A DNA stretch of 5,447 nt, from the NCBI GenBank assembly GCA_902465145.1, contig CABQMD010000077.1, forward strand, positions 1 to 5,447, read 5' to 3'. Below the pieces are notes generated by a model. The model was not told where the DNA came from, did not search any database, and saw only the letters and a program-made list of their open reading frames with translations. The translations under genes were made by a program, and so were the position numbers. Every line of letters begins with the position of its first letter. Position 1 is the stretch's first letter. Shown here in pieces: positions 4,708 to 5,447 of the stretch. The DNA is from an uncultured Succinatimonas sp. GTDB lineage: Bacteria > Pseudomonadota > Gammaproteobacteria > Enterobacterales > Succinivibrionaceae.

Positions 4708-5127
4708 ATGTACGGAAGAAATTTAAAAGCTTACAGACGTACGAGTCTTGAAGCAGAATTATCCGTAGCTACACCGCATCGTGTCATTCAGATGCTTTTC
4801 AACGGTCTTATTGAGCGTCTGTCACAAGCAAAAGGTGCTATAGAGCGAAAAGATCTTGAATATAAAGCCAATCGCATCACCAAGGCATTGGGGATCTTAG
4901 ACGGGTTGCAGGGGGCGCTTGATCGCAAAGAAAATCCTGAGTTGTCAGATAAGATGTATGCGCTTTACGATTACATGAAGGTTTTGCTGAGCAAGGCTTC
5001 ATCGAATTTGGAAAGTGAACCTATTGATGAAGTGATCAAGCTTATAACCCCCATTAAAACGGCATGGGACAATATCCCAGAAAACGTTAAAGCTCAGGCA
5101 AATGCCGAGATCCTGGCAAAGCAATAG
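4708..5127 (+). CDS. fliS: Flagellin export chaperone FliS
   Basis: FliS binds the C-terminal disordered region of flagellin in the cytoplasm, prevents premature polymerisation and delivers it to the FlhA gate of the flagellar export apparatus. The 139-residue length fits the family. It starts MYGRNLKAYRRTSLEAELSV, where the conserved 'Y-x-x-x-x-v-x-T-a-s' N-terminus is visible. It continues PHRVIQMLFNGLIERLSQAK (the 'p-hrli-mLydgal' helix), RKDLEYKANRITKALGILDG (helix with the conserved N-K-A-I-Nar position) and LSDKMYALYDYMKVLLSKAS (the 'l-lYdym-rrL' motif). It ends in a helix with the conserved Trp (IKTAWDNI). The frame extends 19 codons upstream to 4651, but that would lie over the sigma-28 -10. 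The chosen ATG has AGGAGA (4697-4702) five bases upstream. FliD and FliT are not adjacent. Confidence 0.96.
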   Translation: MYGRNLKAYRRTSLEAELSVATPHRVIQMLFNGLIERLSQAKGAIERKDLEYKANRITKALGILDGLQGALDRKENPELSDKMYALYDYMKVLLSKASSNLESEPIDEVIKLITPIKTAWDNIPENVKAQANAEILAKQ

Positions 5128-5179
5128 AGTTTCGTTCCCACTTGCATAAATGCAAAAGATCCTAAACGATCTCAGAAAT

Positions 5180-5209
5180 AAAAATCCCGGCACAAGCCGG
5201 GATTTTTTT
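5180..5209. terminator. Bidirectional terminator shared by fliS and pyruvate kinase
   Basis: ATCCCGGC (5184-5191) and GCCGGGAT (5196-5203) form a perfect 8-bp GC-rich stem with an ACAA loop, flanked by A5 on the left and T7 on the right. It lies about 55 nt after the fliS stop on the plus strand and 16 nt after the pyruvate kinase stop on the minus strand. It should end both convergent transcripts. Confidence 0.93.
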
Positions 5210-5224
5210 CGTGACGAACGAATA

Positions 5225-5447
5225 TTATAAGGTGTGTACCGACATGGTATTTGTAGTTCCTGAAGGTACCAGAGCACCGTTTACCATAATGATGGTATCC
5301 CCTTTGCGGGCAAGTTTCTCGCGTTCGGCATATTTCATACCAAGCTTGAAAAATTCATCGGTTGAGCTGATGCGATTTACAAGTTTAGGTAAGACTCCGC
5401 GTACGAGACACAGTTGTCTGGCGGTTTTTTCGTTTGGAGTTAAGGCA
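5225..5447 (-). CDS. pykA: Pyruvate kinase, C-terminal 73 residues, 5' end outside the window
   Basis: Pyruvate kinase converts phosphoenolpyruvate and ADP to pyruvate and ATP, the last step of glycolysis. Only the end of the C-terminal allosteric domain is in the window. Reading leftward from the edge it begins [18 protein letters not shown], the conserved 'a-T-x-n-x-x-t-a-r-q-L-x-l-x-r-G-V' strand-helix. It continues with [20 protein letters not shown] and ends NTMSVHTL. The final 'G-x-x-x-P-S-G-T-T-N-T-x-S-V-H-x-L' is characteristic of the PykA (type II, AMP/sugar-phosphate-activated) lineage rather than PykF. That is my basis for the symbol; the paralogue is not certain. The stop is TAA, rc of 5225-5227. 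It is unrelated in function to the neighbouring flagellar genes and convergent with fliS. Confidence 0.93.
   Translation of the reverse strand, partial: ALTPNEKTARQLCLVRGVLPKLVNRISSTDEFFKLGMKYAEREKLARKGDTIIMVNGALVPSGTTNTMSVHTL

Noticed and set aside
5142..5155. TTGCA/TGCAA hairpin after fliS as a terminator
   Set aside because: The stem is only 5 bp with no T run; the GC-rich hairpin at 5184-5203 is the real terminator.
4999..5277. 92-residue minus-strand frame across the fliS end and pyruvate kinase end
   Set aside because: It runs through a bidirectional terminator and overlaps two convincing genes; no recognisable protein.

Overview
The window is a bacterial chromosomal segment carrying late flagellar genes, interrupted by an outer-membrane porin gene and ending in the tail of a pyruvate kinase gene. 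A 16-stranded-type Gram-negative porin with a C-terminal Phe, two classical sigma-28 (FliA) promoters of the enteric TAAA-N15-GCCGATAA type, a CRP-type palindrome and a PykA-like pyruvate kinase C-terminus all point to a gammaproteobacterium. The porin N-terminus and the cysteine-containing hook-filament proteins make an anaerobic gut member of the Aeromonadales (Succinivibrionaceae-like) my best guess. That placement is an inference from protein flavour, not a database match.

Layout: the C-terminal 262 codons of flgK (hook-filament junction protein 1) run into the window, followed after 12 nt by flgL (junction protein 3). A 95-residue protein that I do not recognise follows 27 nt later, with its own ribosome binding site and a rho-independent terminator. 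These three genes read left to right and look like the end of one flagellar operon. Convergent to them lies a 402-residue porin gene with its own terminator and three stacked 3' hairpins.

The 359-base region 3708-4066 is a divergent control region. It holds the porin leader and an extended -10 promoter, an A/T homopolymer tract, a near-perfect CRP-type palindrome, short direct repeats and a sigma-28 promoter for flaG. FlaG (173 aa, unusually long and charged) ends at a strong hairpin terminator. Immediately after that, a second sigma-28 promoter drives fliS, the flagellin export chaperone. FliS and pyruvate kinase converge on one shared bidirectional terminator.

Functionally, FlgK and FlgL join the hook to the filament, FliS keeps flagellin monomeric for export, and FlaG is a filament-length-associated protein. 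All are late-stage products, consistent with FliA control. The filament cap gene fliD, which usually sits between flaG and fliS, and flagellin itself are absent from this window. Nothing here amounts to a clear new molecular system. The best leads are the unknown flgL-linked small protein and the layered porin/flaG regulatory region.
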